From contig JAANSK020001134.1 of assembly GCA_011763485.2 (NCBI GenBank), positions 1 to 29,855 of the forward strand: a stretch of 29,855 nt of DNA, in the 5' to 3' direction. This DNA comes from Isoetes engelmannii. Lineage: Eukaryota > Streptophyta > Lycopodiopsida > Isoetales > Isoetaceae. Made by a program: the position numbers and the translations under genes. Shown here one piece after another: positions 20,451 through 29,478 of the stretch (positions are counted from its first letter, which is position 1; each line of letters opens with the position of its first letter). The notes below the pieces were generated by a model that saw only the letters and a program-made list of their open reading frames with translations, did not search any database and was not told the DNA's origin.

Positions 20451-21924
20451 AAGACATTAGTACATGTAGCACTTTTGCAGATCGACTATAAAAGATTAAA
20501 AAATTACTATTAAACTATTAGATTAAAAATTGCAAAGGAAACAACAAAAGATTGCACAAGTGAATTCATAGAACAGACTTTTCATTTATAAAGGCACTAA
20601 GACCTACGATTTTACAAGGGCACTGAAGCACGATCACACAGAGAAGCACTGTGGCCGATATCAGAGAGGCACTGTGGCCTATTATCAGAGAGGGCACTGT
20701 GGCCTGTAAACTAAACATGATATACTTGCAGGAAGATGCATATCAATACTGTGGCAAGCAAGGCATTATACACATCAGATCTGTGTGTAATACTTTGTTT
20801 GGCACAACAGTGATGTGCTTCATATATACTTGTGCAGATAAGACCCTTGGTTCCCCGGCTACTTACATCTCACCTGTAAAACGAATTTAAACTCTAGAGA
20901 ACCATAGAAATTTATATGAATAGAATAGGTGTCACACTAATCCAGAAACTAGACTCTGAGACAGTTCCAGGGAAACAAAATTCATCTCATTTCGAGCTCT
21001 GGTTGCGGAGATACGTCCAACTGAAATTACTTTTTATATATAGATGTCTCCACGACTTTAGCCTTTTTTACCAAGCACTTGCCTTTTATTACCTCAAGGC
21101 CTTTTTGCTTAGTATCCACGACCCCTTTATATTACCTTTTTATGAATCTCAGATGTCCCTTATTTAGTAATAAGATGTGTCCTTATTCTCTTTGGCCTTT
21201 TCTTCATTCCTTAGAATATCTCGACCCCATCCATTATAACAATAGATACGTAAATGTTATGTTTCACAAAGGTTTTCTTTAGCATCAATATTATTCCTTG
21301 ACCCTTATATTACTAGGCAACCACAAAGAGATAATATTTACATAGTATTTGCCATATTTTCATAATCCATTTCGCCCAGGACCACTTCCACGTGCTTTGA
21401 TTCATATCAAGCTTTCTTAAAAACCAATTGATAAGATGACCAGGGTTCGAGCAGAAGGGCTTGAGCAGATCCACTGAAGCTAGTGATCTTGAATGCTCAA
21501 GTGATTTGCATGCTCAACGTCACACGGGATTTCATAAAACTTAAAGGAAACTTGCAAACTCAGAAGGAAGATTTTTGAAGTTAGAAACACTTGGACGACT
21601 CATTGAGCACTCAGTAATTGTGGACAACTCAATGAATCCAAAAGAAGGTAATGAATTTTATTCAAATATTGGCATACAGGTAATACATTTCAAGTATGAT
21701 CATAGAAGAAAATACGAAGGAAGCACAATACAAGAGATAACTCAAGGTGGACTAGAAGACTATCGGCAACTCAAGAGGCGATCAAGATTTTCGGGCCCTT
21801 CTTCAGTCTGGAGCAGATCCTTTTATAGAAGGCAGGGAAGTCTCCTAATGATGGCGCAATCCCGTACTTGAGGATGCTTCAAGGATCTGTACTTGGAAAA
21901 TCGGCACGAGAATAGGAATCCCAC
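20451..21924. other. No gene recognised; three-copy 23-24 bp repeat
   Basis: No protein family was recognised. At 20639-20709 a unit CAGAGAGGCACTGTGGCCTAT occurs three times in tandem (about 20639-20661, 20662-20685 and 20686-20709). The 3' end of the gypsy element should lie in or near this stretch, but I could not define it. Confidence 0.5.
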
Positions 21925-21954
21925 TCAGTGAAATGATTGCGAAATATTTTTGTA

Positions 21955-22100
21955 ACTGCCCGTGGGATCCGCCACGTTCGTGCTCGTGCCTATAGTCGTG
22001 CCAAAAATCGTGGTCGTGGGCGTGCTGAAAATCGTGGCCCAGATCATGTTGTGTGCATGCTCGTAGGCGTGATCGTGTGCCAAGTCGTGCCTGTGGTTAG
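21955..22100. repeat. Degenerate CGTG-rich simple repeat
   Basis: Short variants of TCGTGC/CGTGGTCGTGGGC recur about a dozen times. The plus-strand frame therefore reads Arg/Gly/Ala-rich and the minus-strand frame His/Asp/Ala-rich. Either frame could be repeat-driven and neither is called as a gene. Confidence 0.6.
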
Positions 22101-22251
22101 GAGCAGTCATTTGTATTGTCGTGTTCCATTGCGTGGTGCATCCCATGCCACAATTAGCTCTACTACTTGCCAGATGAGGATCCAGCACTTGGGTATTTGT
22201 ATAACCTTGATCCAGGGTCAATGTTAACACCACCCTCAGACGATTCAAAAT

Positions 22252-23530
22252 TCAGTGTCTAAAGGAGAAGGGAGGGCGTCTTCTGAAGGGGGCCATGTGT
22301 TCTCTGATAGGCGCTCCGCATGTTTGAGCTCTGTGTGTAGACGGATTCTTATGGTAGCTATCATAATGTGTGACCCTTGTCTTGTCCCCCGAGAGAGTCA
22401 CCTGGGCGATATCTGTGTTGGTACCGATGAGAAACTGGTTAAGGATTATTTCTTCAAGAAGCTCGTGAACCAGTGCTGGCACATCGCTACTGCATCGACT
22501 GAGAAGTAGATCCTTAATGACCCATTTGTTGCGGTCGACATTAGGATTAAAGTGGTAGATGTTGTATTTCTCTCCCAGCATAAGCAAGATATATTTGAGT
22601 GCAATGCAGTATATGCCTAGTTGATACACGTTCGGATCTAGCAATTGTGTGGCGTGATCACCAAAGTGTTGGAGGGCCTGAAGAGTGTCATTGAGAGTTG
22701 CCCAGCCAAACTTATTTGGAATGTAAACCCAATTTCTGCACGTACCCACACCTTTACCTTGTGTCCACTTGTGGTGGCGAACAAACTTGGGATCAAAGCG
22801 GAAATCCTCCAGAACGCTCTGTGGTGTCTTCGTCCAGATGTGATGTATATGGGGGTGAATGATAAAACGGTGCCCGCCAGTAGCCATCATTGACGTGAAG
22901 AAAGGCGAGGGCCCCCCAGAGACGCGTACCGGGTCGGTTTGACAGTGGTGCGAGACTAGAGATGTGCGATCCTCAAGTTGTCAATGTAGCCAGCTCCGAC
23001 AATTTGTACTTCTCCTTCAAAGTGACCCAGCAGTTATAAGGGATAAACCTTGTGACCGGTACTGGTTGCCGTAATCCCCATTGCGGCTCAGGCGTGAGCG
23101 AGTTTTGGCTCAGCTCTTGTAAGTGAAGATACGCCATGTGGTACTGTTGTACTGGCATGCTCAGTTCACGCCGATTTGTGCACAACCCGGCCCTGTCTAT
23201 GGATGCAGGAAGCCACGTAGTGAGTAAACTCTGTAAAGTGGCCTCCGCTTTTGTGAAGAGCTTCTCCTTGTATGGTGTCCGCAACAGTGGATTGTCGTCG
23301 GAGAAGAGGAGGTCCTGGGGCATGTCTTGCTCAAATGTGTGCTTCCAAATATCATATGCAGCCTTATGTATCTGATGGATTTCGTGTTGGGACAAGTTGT
23401 CATAGTATACATAGGCCATCGATTGAACCGTGAGCATCTTCCAACGTAATCAATTTATAATACGCTAGTGTTTTGTTGTTGCTTCCACTGCTGGAATGCT
23501 CAGAAAAGACTCTGCTTCTTCAGACGCCAT
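22252..23530 (-). pseudogene. Unrecognised minus-strand coding region, broken
   Basis: Two long open segments on the minus strand (22973-23437 and 22252-22890) have good protein-like composition and are separated by under 100 bases. A start-like MASEEAESFLSIPAVEATTK lies just upstream, from 23530. Visible features are an aromatic-rich N-terminal part (MAYVYYDNLSQHEIHQIHKA), FTKAEATLQSLLTTWLP, IPYNCWVTLKEKYKLSEL, then a second part with RHHKWTQGKGVGTCRNWVYI, ALKYILLMLGEKYNIYHFN and LVHELLEEIILNQFLIGTNT. I recognise no family. It runs in the same direction as the methyltransferase-like fossil and opposite to the gypsy element between them. It has a few disruptions. It could be an old element ORF or a host gene relic. 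Confidence 0.5.
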
Positions 23531-24715
23531 AACCGTAATTGTTGCTCCGAAAATGAAAATAAGAAACTTAGAAGATAATGTCTGCCATAGCCGGCTTAGG
23601 CGAAAAGGTTATCACGTAGGTATTAAAGATACGAAGGAACATTACCACAATAGGACAATGTAAGATCTTAGATGGCATGTATTGCAGAGATGAAGGATTT
23701 TTGTGGATTCAGGTTGTTGAAAAGGAAAGGCAAATCTAAACAGCTATTTCCACAATAGTACAAATCACAAGCTAGTGAAGAAAGCAAATCACAGGCACGG
23801 TGAAGAAAACCAACAAAGGAAAAAATACATCAGAGAAGAAGCACACAACATGGAAAAAGCATCTCACGATTTAGAGGTTAAACCGACGTTCCCAAGAGTC
23901 ACGATTCGGTATTTTTCTCAATCATCCCTCTCTTTAGATCAAGATCTAATGACCAAGTGAATGTGCATGTCAAATTTTAGGACACATGAATAGCCTAGGC
24001 TTTCAGATAAGGTGTCACCCAGATAAGGTGTCACTAATGTCACCAAGGGTTGGGCTGTTGCGCTAAAAAGAAAGAAAGAAGATGCCTTTGTTTTGGAGGG
24101 CGTGTGCATTAGTAACCTAGCCCATGGGACCGTGACAAGCAATTTGATTCGGACGTTCCCAGCCCTCTAATTTAGAATTTCATTTAACCAGAATTTTGCC
24201 GTGGTTTATGTAACCTAACCGGATTTTTAAAATATCAACTGGAAAATGCCTACAGCTGTTACAACTTACCAGTAAAATGCCTTCATACGTAAACTTTACA
24301 CAAAATGCATGTATTAAATTATCTAATTTTTTTTCTTTCAACATTTTTTTCCTTCAAATTGAGGAACTTATAAACTTTCCCTCCTGAAAGAACCTCTACA
24401 CTTTATAGTATGGTACGTCTACCCAAGAAAAGCAGGGGGTATTTTATATTTATATATTTTATAATTATGATGAAGCATAACAAACTTTCAACTAAAAATA
24501 TGTTAACAGGATTTATGCCGTTAACAGGATTTATGCCGCTAACCTAAGTATTTTGCCGCTAACCTAAGTATTTCGTCAAGAAGTGGTTCGGCATCTTCAT
24601 ACAAATAGGATTTTAATAACATTCAGCGGATTTTATGGGAGAAATCCCAATTTGAGGCCTGTACGTTCCTGAAACGAACACTACGTTAGAAAGTGCATAT
24701 TGATGGAAGAAACAT
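23531..24715. other. Intergenic upstream of the PPR gene, with short tandem repeats
   Basis: No gene was recognised. A 16-bp duplication (CAGATAAGGTGTCACC/T) lies at 24004-24035. An 18-bp unit GTTAACAGGATTTATGCC lies at 24502-24519 and 24520-24537, directly followed by GCTAACCTAAGTATTTTGCC at 24538-24557 and a near copy at 24558-24575. AT-rich TATA-like sequence lies near 24443-24470. Confidence 0.6.
24502..24575. repeat. Two adjacent two-copy tandem repeats (18 bp and about 20 bp)
   Basis: GTTAACAGGATTTATGCC is perfectly duplicated, then GCTAACCTAAGTATTT(T)GCC/CG is duplicated. All four units share a G-T/C-TAAC start and most end in GCC, so the second pair may derive from the first. They lie about 140 bp upstream of the PPR start codon. 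Confidence 0.85.
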
Positions 24716-26233
24716 ATGGCAATATGGCGCTCTTCCGTGTGTATTAGGGCTATTGGCCGAAGCAGGGCTTTGGGCTCCTGCAAACAGAATTGGTTGGAGG
24801 AGGCAATTGATAGTTTGGAGTTCAAGCAGAAACACGAGGGAATTCTGATTTCCAGAGAGGTCATATACTGTCTGGTTCATGAATGCGAGAAAGAACAAGA
24901 GTTTCAATTTGGCAGGCGTGTTCTGTGGCTAATGATGGACAATGGCTTCGATTCATTTGCAGTACTGGTAAATCCATTGCTAAGACTTTTTTCTTCTTGT
25001 AGGTTATTGCTTGAAACAAATTATGCTCTAACGAGAGTGTTAAAACCTGATCAGTATACATGGGATGCAATCATTGATGCCAATGCTAAGCTTGGCGAAG
25101 ATATTACACTTGATTTGTATAGTATGATGCAAGTTCAAGGCAGAAAGCCAAGCAAATTCACATTTGCAAGCATTTTGAAAGTATGTGGGAGTTCAAATGC
25201 CATAGAGCATGGCAGGCGTGTTCATGTACAGGTTGCTGAGAGTGGCTTTGAAAATGATGTTGTGGTAGGGAGTACCCTTCTAGACATGTATGCAAAATGC
25301 GGCAGCTTGAACGAGGCACAAGAAGTGTTTGATCGATTGCAAAACAGAAATGTCGTAACATGGAGTGCAATGATTGCAGGTTATGTTCATCATGGAGAAG
25401 ATAGTCGTGCTGTAGGATGTTTTCATGAAATGCAGCAGAACGGTATTAAAGCAGATAGCATCACTTTTTTATGCATCCTCAAAGCATGTGGCAACATGGG
25501 TGTCATAGATCTAGCCAGGCACATTCATGTACAGATAATAAAAAATGAACTGCAATCTGATTTTACAGTGGGAAGTAGTCTTGTTGACATGTATGCCAAT
25601 TGTGGAAGCTTGGCAGAGGCTTGTAATGTCTTCAGCAAATTGACTGTCCAAGATGTGGTGTCTTGGGGTGCAATGATAGCAGGGTATGCTCAGGTAGGCG
25701 AGGCCGGCTTGGCTATGCATTGCTTCCAGGAGATGCAGTGTTGTGGTTTTGCACCCAATGATATAGTCTTCACTTCCATCCTCTCTGCATTTGCTCGAGG
25801 GGGATTTGTGGAAGAAGCCCTTTTCTGTTTCAAAACTATGACACAGCACCATGGCATTACACATAACCTGCATCATATTACATGCCTGGTGGATCTTCTG
25901 GGCCATGCAGGATCCTTCAAAGAAGCGCAGTTGCTACTTAAATATACTCAACCTCACGTTTATTCTTGGATGGCCCTGCTTAATGCTTGCAGAATATACT
26001 ATAACATAGAACTAGGAGGAAGATGCTTCGAAGAAATCGTTAGATTAGACTCTCTTTGTACTGCAGCATATGTGCTCATGTCCAATGTGTATGCTAGTAT
26101 GGACATAAGAGGAGCTGTTTATGCAGCAAATTTACTTAGAAAATATGGGGTTAAACTTGCAGAGAGACCAATTGAATTGAATAACCAAATGCAGGAGCTG
26201 CTAAGTAAGCTAAGCAACCACTGTGAGGAGTAA
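24716..26233 (+). CDS. PLS-class pentatricopeptide repeat protein, E-type C terminus, no DYW domain
   Basis: This is an intronless 505-residue protein. The first 30 residues (MAIWRSSVCIRAIGRSRALG) are Arg/Ser-rich and lack acidic residues until about residue 28, as in mitochondrial or plastid presequences. PPR motifs of the plant PLS type follow: KPSKFTFASILKVCGSSNAI and GRRVHVQVAESGFENDVVVG (about 143-185), LLDMYAKCGSLNEAQEVFDR (about 187-206), NVVTWSAMIAGYVHHGEDS, a second cycle ending SLVDMYANCGSLAEACNVFS, and DVVSWGAMIAGYAQVGEAG. The C-terminal block from VYSWMALLNACRIYYNIELG through YVLMSNVYASMDIRGAVYAA matches the E domain. The DYW deaminase domain is absent, and the frame ends with a normal stop. 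Relatives bind one organellar RNA site for C-to-U editing or processing; E-only forms recruit a DYW partner. Target and organelle are unknown. No disruption is seen. Confidence 0.92.
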   Translation: MAIWRSSVCIRAIGRSRALGSCKQNWLEEAIDSLEFKQKHEGILISREVIYCLVHECEKEQEFQFGRRVLWLMMDNGFDSFAVLVNPLLRLFSSCRLLLETNYALTRVLKPDQYTWDAIIDANAKLGEDITLDLYSMMQVQGRKPSKFTFASILKVCGSSNAIEHGRRVHVQVAESGFENDVVVGSTLLDMYAKCGSLNEAQEVFDRLQNRNVVTWSAMIAGYVHHGEDSRAVGCFHEMQQNGIKADSITFLCILKACGNMGVIDLARHIHVQIIKNELQSDFTVGSSLVDMYANCGSLAEACNVFSKLTVQDVVSWGAMIAGYAQVGEAGLAMHCFQEMQCCGFAPNDIVFTSILSAFARGGFVEEALFCFKTMTQHHGITHNLHHITCLVDLLGHAGSFKEAQLLLKYTQPHVYSWMALLNACRIYYNIELGGRCFEEIVRLDSLCTAAYVLMSNVYASMDIRGAVYAANLLRKYGVKLAERPIELNNQMQELLSKLSNHCEE

Positions 26234-26552
26234 CCAATGTCTTTTGTCTATGTTATGCAAAAACTACAAGTCTTTAAATAACAAACTAGTCTAAAGGGAA
26301 AACAGAAAAAATGCCCATCGAAAGAGGAAGAAGAAGAGGAAGAACAACTTCGTACTATTGCCTCAAGGCTGGACTATTGCTATGTACTTTAATCTAGTCT
26401 CTTCTGATTCAACAACAAGGTGTCACATGATTTATGAACGAGGCACAAACCTACAGTTTTGTCCACAAAAGTGACCCAAACAAATTGTTAATGAGCAAAG
26501 TTTTCAGTGACAATGCACTCCTCCACTCTAGGCGATATATGTATTGAATTTG
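26234..26552. other. 3' flank of the PPR gene
   Basis: No gene was recognised. This is presumably the 3' UTR of the PPR gene and intergenic DNA. Confidence 0.4.
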
Positions 26553-26726
26553 CATGTGCTAATCATTCTAAAAATGACCAAAATTTCTTAAAGGCCAAAA
26601 GGAAAATCCGCATTTGCTAATCATCCTAAAATGGCCAAAATGTCTCAAAGGCCAGGGGCAACATATGTATTGAATACACATCTGCTAATCATCCTAAAAT
26701 GACCAAAATGTTTCAAAGGTCAGAGG
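26553..26726. repeat. Three-copy tandem repeat, period 58-68 bp
   Basis: The core CTAATCATCCTAAAATGACC, followed by AAAATGT(T/C)TCAAAGG(C/T)CAG, occurs in units starting at about 26553, 26611 and 26679, with scattered substitutions. The stretch TATGTATTGAAT precedes the first and third units. It is non-coding. Confidence 0.85.
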
Positions 26727-27240
26727 ATTCGTCAGGATAGTTGTAGACAAACCACTCAGGAAAAATAAAAAAAGTACAATTTTTTTTTTCCCTATTGAAG
26801 GGAGGGTAGGTTTTCTACCAGTCGTGAAAGGAAATTACATGACCAGGGATAATGGAAGTATCAATAAAACTGAACCTTGGACACGATTTCCAAGGGTCAG
26901 AGAAGAGTGAGAACCTTCATAACTACTCCATCATCAAGGGCGCATACCTCCCTGCCTTCATGGCATCCCCAACTAGAGAGCCGGTCTCGTCGATGCTCAA
27001 TTGAACTAGATATCGCTTGTGCATGGTACTGCTTGTGGTAATCCCCCAAGTTGGTCCATGAAGATCCGAGTGGACTTAACTTGGGAGCCAAATGGCTTCA
27101 AGGCCTGTAGAGCTAAGAGCATACTAACAATGCATCACAATTCCTTTAGATTAAGGATTTGACTATGAGAGAGAGTTCATTTGCATGATATACAATGAAT
27201 GGAAGCTTAAGAACAAGGCCATACATTAGATCATTTATAG
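26727..27240. other. No gene recognised
   Basis: A short minus-strand open stretch (about 26910-27040) reads plausibly as protein (QLSIDETGSLVGDAMKAGRY) but matches nothing I know and is soon interrupted. It may be an eroded element fragment. Confidence 0.3.
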
Positions 27241-27297
27241 AAGAAGGAGAAGGAGAAGGAGAAGGAGAAGGAGAAGGAGAAGGAGAAGGAGAAGGAG
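27241..27297. repeat. (GGAGAA)n microsatellite
   Basis: About nine perfect tandem copies of the hexamer. The minus-strand Ser-Pro repeat that it would encode is an artefact of the repeat. Confidence 0.97.
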
Positions 27298-28610
27298 CCT
27301 TGAAAGAAAATGGGGACCAACAATTGCCATGTTCCAACAATTGTACACACCTTGTATAGGTTAGGTGTATGCTTCAAGTTCTCCAAGACACCAAGTTTTT
27401 TCAAGCATTCTCCAAGATATAATTAGCAAAAGATCTAAAAACCTAGCTTGAACATTGGAATAACATTGAAATCAAACTACAATTCAACACATTGCTACGT
27501 ATTGAGAGGCAATGTGTAATATGCCATAGCATTGAGAAAAATCCAAGTATTATGCTTAGTGGGAACCTCTAACCACATCATTACTCTCCTTTTATTTCAT
27601 GTTGGCACACAAAAGATATTGGACTCTGTACTACCTAATTATAACATGTCGGTTCCTGTAGTTTACTCACTAGATTGAGTGCCTAGATTGACCACTAGAT
27701 TAGAATTGGAACTTTGATTGCAAATAAACCAGCTCCAGGAACAACACTCCTACCATTGACATCAGTATATCTGAAGATTAACCAACATGCACTCTCAATT
27801 TATGGCCAATCAAGTCATCAAGTCTTCACTCTTCTATTTCTTTACAGTTGTAAGAAGATACAAGTAAAGCAGAACATTAAAGTAGAACGGATACAAGATC
27901 TCAAAGGCAACACAATTAACAAAGTCAGCAATGTATATGTTTTTTTTAAATGCCATGTTATTGTTAGAAGCTTAGTAATGCCTGGGAACGTTCGATTGGC
28001 TTTTTGTTCATCTTTTTGTTCATCCCAACGTTCAATCTAGACAAAAAAAACATTCATGTCAAAACAAACAGTATGTACAAGTACTTCAAAAACAAGCAAC
28101 TACAAAACTCACCCATTCCAGCAGATAAAGTATATAATAATATCTTTTGTTGTTGTCACACCCTTCGCTTTTCCCTTATGCACCTAGACGAACATGGTAT
28201 ACCATTGCTACTGTTTATATAAAAACATAACAGAAAAACGAACCACTCACTTATGGAACTCAGGGAGTAAAACAAGGCTTAATTGGTAGTAGAAAATCTC
28301 CAGTCTGGATGGACAGTCTTTATGTCATCAACCTGGTCACAGAAGATGCCAAGATTCAATGCATAATGATTAACCAATAGCAGATTCAAGGGAATAAGTC
28401 AAGGGGGGGAAGGACAAAGCAATTTACTCCTCTTCTTAAACCAAATGAGTTGTTCAAATTTAAGGAAAGCACTACGCTATATCTTGCCATCCAAAACAGG
28501 TTCCAAACAATGAAGAAACATGGATCTGCTAATACTGGTGATTCCAAAATTAGCTGAACTTGCCTACTCTATGCACATATGAAAATATATATATTATATT
28601 AGTAAGGTTT
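27298..28610. other. No gene recognised
   Basis: About 1.3 kb of AT-rich intergenic sequence. The open frames present (for example 27714-28040, plus) have no recognisable domains or homologues by eye. Confidence 0.4.
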
Positions 28611-28761
28611 GAGATTGTGGGCGATCTAGGCCGTCCGATGTGCCACGTGTGCACAATCAACGGCCTAGATCGCATGAGAGCGGTTGATTTCGTCTTGTGA
28701 GATTTTGGACGATCCTGACCGTCGGATGCGCCACGTGTGCATGATCGACGGCTCGGATGCT
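28611..28761. repeat. Two-copy 88-bp unit, each centred on a G-box; first copy palindromic
   Basis: Units start at 28611 and 28699 (GAGATTGTGGGCGATC.. and GAGATTTTGGACGATC..). Each carries GCCACGTGTGCA, a G-box/ABRE-like core, at 28642-28653 and 28730-28741. The first copy is bounded by perfect 14-bp inverted arms, GCGATCTAGGCCGT at 28621-28634 and its reverse complement at 28660-28673, with GTGC/GCAC as inner arms. In the second copy the arms have decayed (GATCCTGACCGTCGG against GATCGACGGCTCGG). Confidence 0.85.
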
Positions 28762-28778
28762 TAGTCCTTGAATCAAGA

Positions 28779-29073
28779 TCCTACGGCTCAGATTGTATCC
28801 TACGGTTCAGATTGATCTTGATCCTTAGTCTTAATCCTACGGCTCAGATTGTATGCTCATGTTTGGATCCTGATCCTACGGCTCAGATTGTATGCTCATG
28901 TTTGGATCCTACGGTTCAGATTGATCTTGATCCTAGATCTTAAAGAGAGGCTTAATCCTACGGCTCAGATTGTGTGCTCATGTTTGAATTTTGATCTTAC
29001 GGCTCAGATTGTATGCTCATGTTTGGATCCTACGGTTCAGATTGATCTTGATCCTTAGTCTTAAAGAGAGGCT
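28779..29073. repeat. CCTACGGCTCAGATT minisatellite with 121-bp higher-order unit
   Basis: CCTACGG(C/T)TCAGATT or a close variant occurs about eight times, starting near 28779, 28799, 28836, 28875, 28908, 28957, 28996 and 29029. The last six form two blocks offset by exactly 121 bp (28836/28957, 28875/28996, 28908/29029), and TAAAGAGAGGCTT recurs at the same offset (28941/29062). Overlapping open frames (SCLDPDPTAQIV-type) are repeat artefacts. Confidence 0.9.
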
Positions 29074-29089
29074 TTGAAAAAATTTTATG

Positions 29090-29165
29090 TTGTTTGAGGG
29101 ATTTGAACCCTAGTTATTGCCCCCCAAGCCCCCCATTCTAACCACTAGACCATGCACTCATTTCT
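29090..29165 (-). repeat. tRNA-like sequence with A and B boxes (probable tRNA-derived SINE head or tRNA pseudogene)
   Basis: Read on the minus strand, GCATGGTCTAGTGGTTAGAAT (about 29133-29153 on the plus strand) resembles a tRNA D-arm with the Pol III A box. Then GGGTTCAAATCCC (about 29099-29111) is a T-arm with a B box (GGTTCAAATCC). The spacing fits a tRNA, but the anticodon region is a G-rich run (GGGGGGCTTGGGGGGC) that cannot form a stem, so this is not a working tRNA. A poly(T) run follows at 29171-29183 on the plus strand. The sequence downstream of the tRNA-like head, in its own direction, is the 121-bp minisatellite. Confidence 0.65.
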
Positions 29166-29212
29166 CACCCGTTTTTTTTTTTTGTTGTTAAGACTCCCTG
29201 GTATGCTGATGG

Positions 29213-29370
29213 TCCTGGAAATTTCTAGAACATTCTAGAACCTAGGGTTTGCACATATATCGCACATGCATTCAATACGTAGCTTCTAGAAGATCCTAGA
29301 ATCATCTAGAAAGTTCTAATGCTAGAAAAGGGTTCTAGAATCACCTAGAAAGTTCTAGAAACTTCTAGAA
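29213..29370. promoter_or_regulatory. Cluster of near-perfect heat-shock elements (HSF binding sites)
   Basis: Alternating TTC and GAA triplets spaced exactly two bases apart define heat-shock elements. At 29218-29240 five units are perfect (GAA at TTC ta GAA ca TTC ta GAA), with a sixth near match (TCC) at 29213. At 29284-29316 seven units follow the same 5-bp register, with two substituted. At 29333-29370 eight units follow, with one substituted (ending TTC ta GAA ac TTC ta GAA). A TATA box (GTATATATATAC) lies at 29441-29452, about 70 bp downstream. This is textbook geometry for a heat-inducible plus-strand promoter; which transcript it drives is not visible. Confidence 0.7.
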
Positions 29371-29440
29371 TCAAGGAACATGCACCGTAAAAACATGCAC
29401 CGTAGGAACGAAGCGCCTGCCCCATCGATGCGTGACTTGT

Positions 29441-29452
29441 GTATATATATAC
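29441..29452 (+). promoter_or_regulatory. TATA box downstream of the heat-shock elements
   Basis: GTATATATATAC lies about 70 bp after the last heat-shock unit. Transcription would start near 29475. AATAAATAAA follows within 20 bp (29469-29478), which would be odd for a host gene but normal in the U3/R part of an LTR. Confidence 0.5.
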
Positions 29453-29478
29453 CCACTTGTAATTACGAATAAATAAAA

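Larger units (their letters stand above)
11885..20480 (+). mobile_element. Ty3/gypsy LTR retrotransposon, decayed, with an extra ORF after pol
   Basis: The order on the plus strand is probable LTR, gag, protease, reverse transcriptase, RNase H, integrase (RT before integrase, hence Ty3/gypsy), a spacer of about 900 bp, then a further ORF in the same orientation (about 19170-20450). I see no chromodomain at the end of integrase. An extra ORF between pol and the 3' LTR is known in plant Athila/Tat-like lineages, but I do not assign a clade. The element is clearly old and broken, with on the order of ten or more disruptions across its coding regions. No 3' LTR matching the 5' candidate was found by eye, so the right boundary is provisional. 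Confidence 0.85.

Noticed and set aside
27146-27340. Minus-strand ORF with Ser-Pro repeats
   Set aside because: It is a translation of the GGAGAA microsatellite.
28737-29058. Overlapping repeat-containing ORFs
   Set aside because: They are frames running through the CCTACGG minisatellite. Open length is explained by the repeat having no stop in those frames.
29090-29165. A functional tRNA gene
   Set aside because: The anticodon arm is a G-rich run that cannot pair, so only the A and B boxes are preserved.
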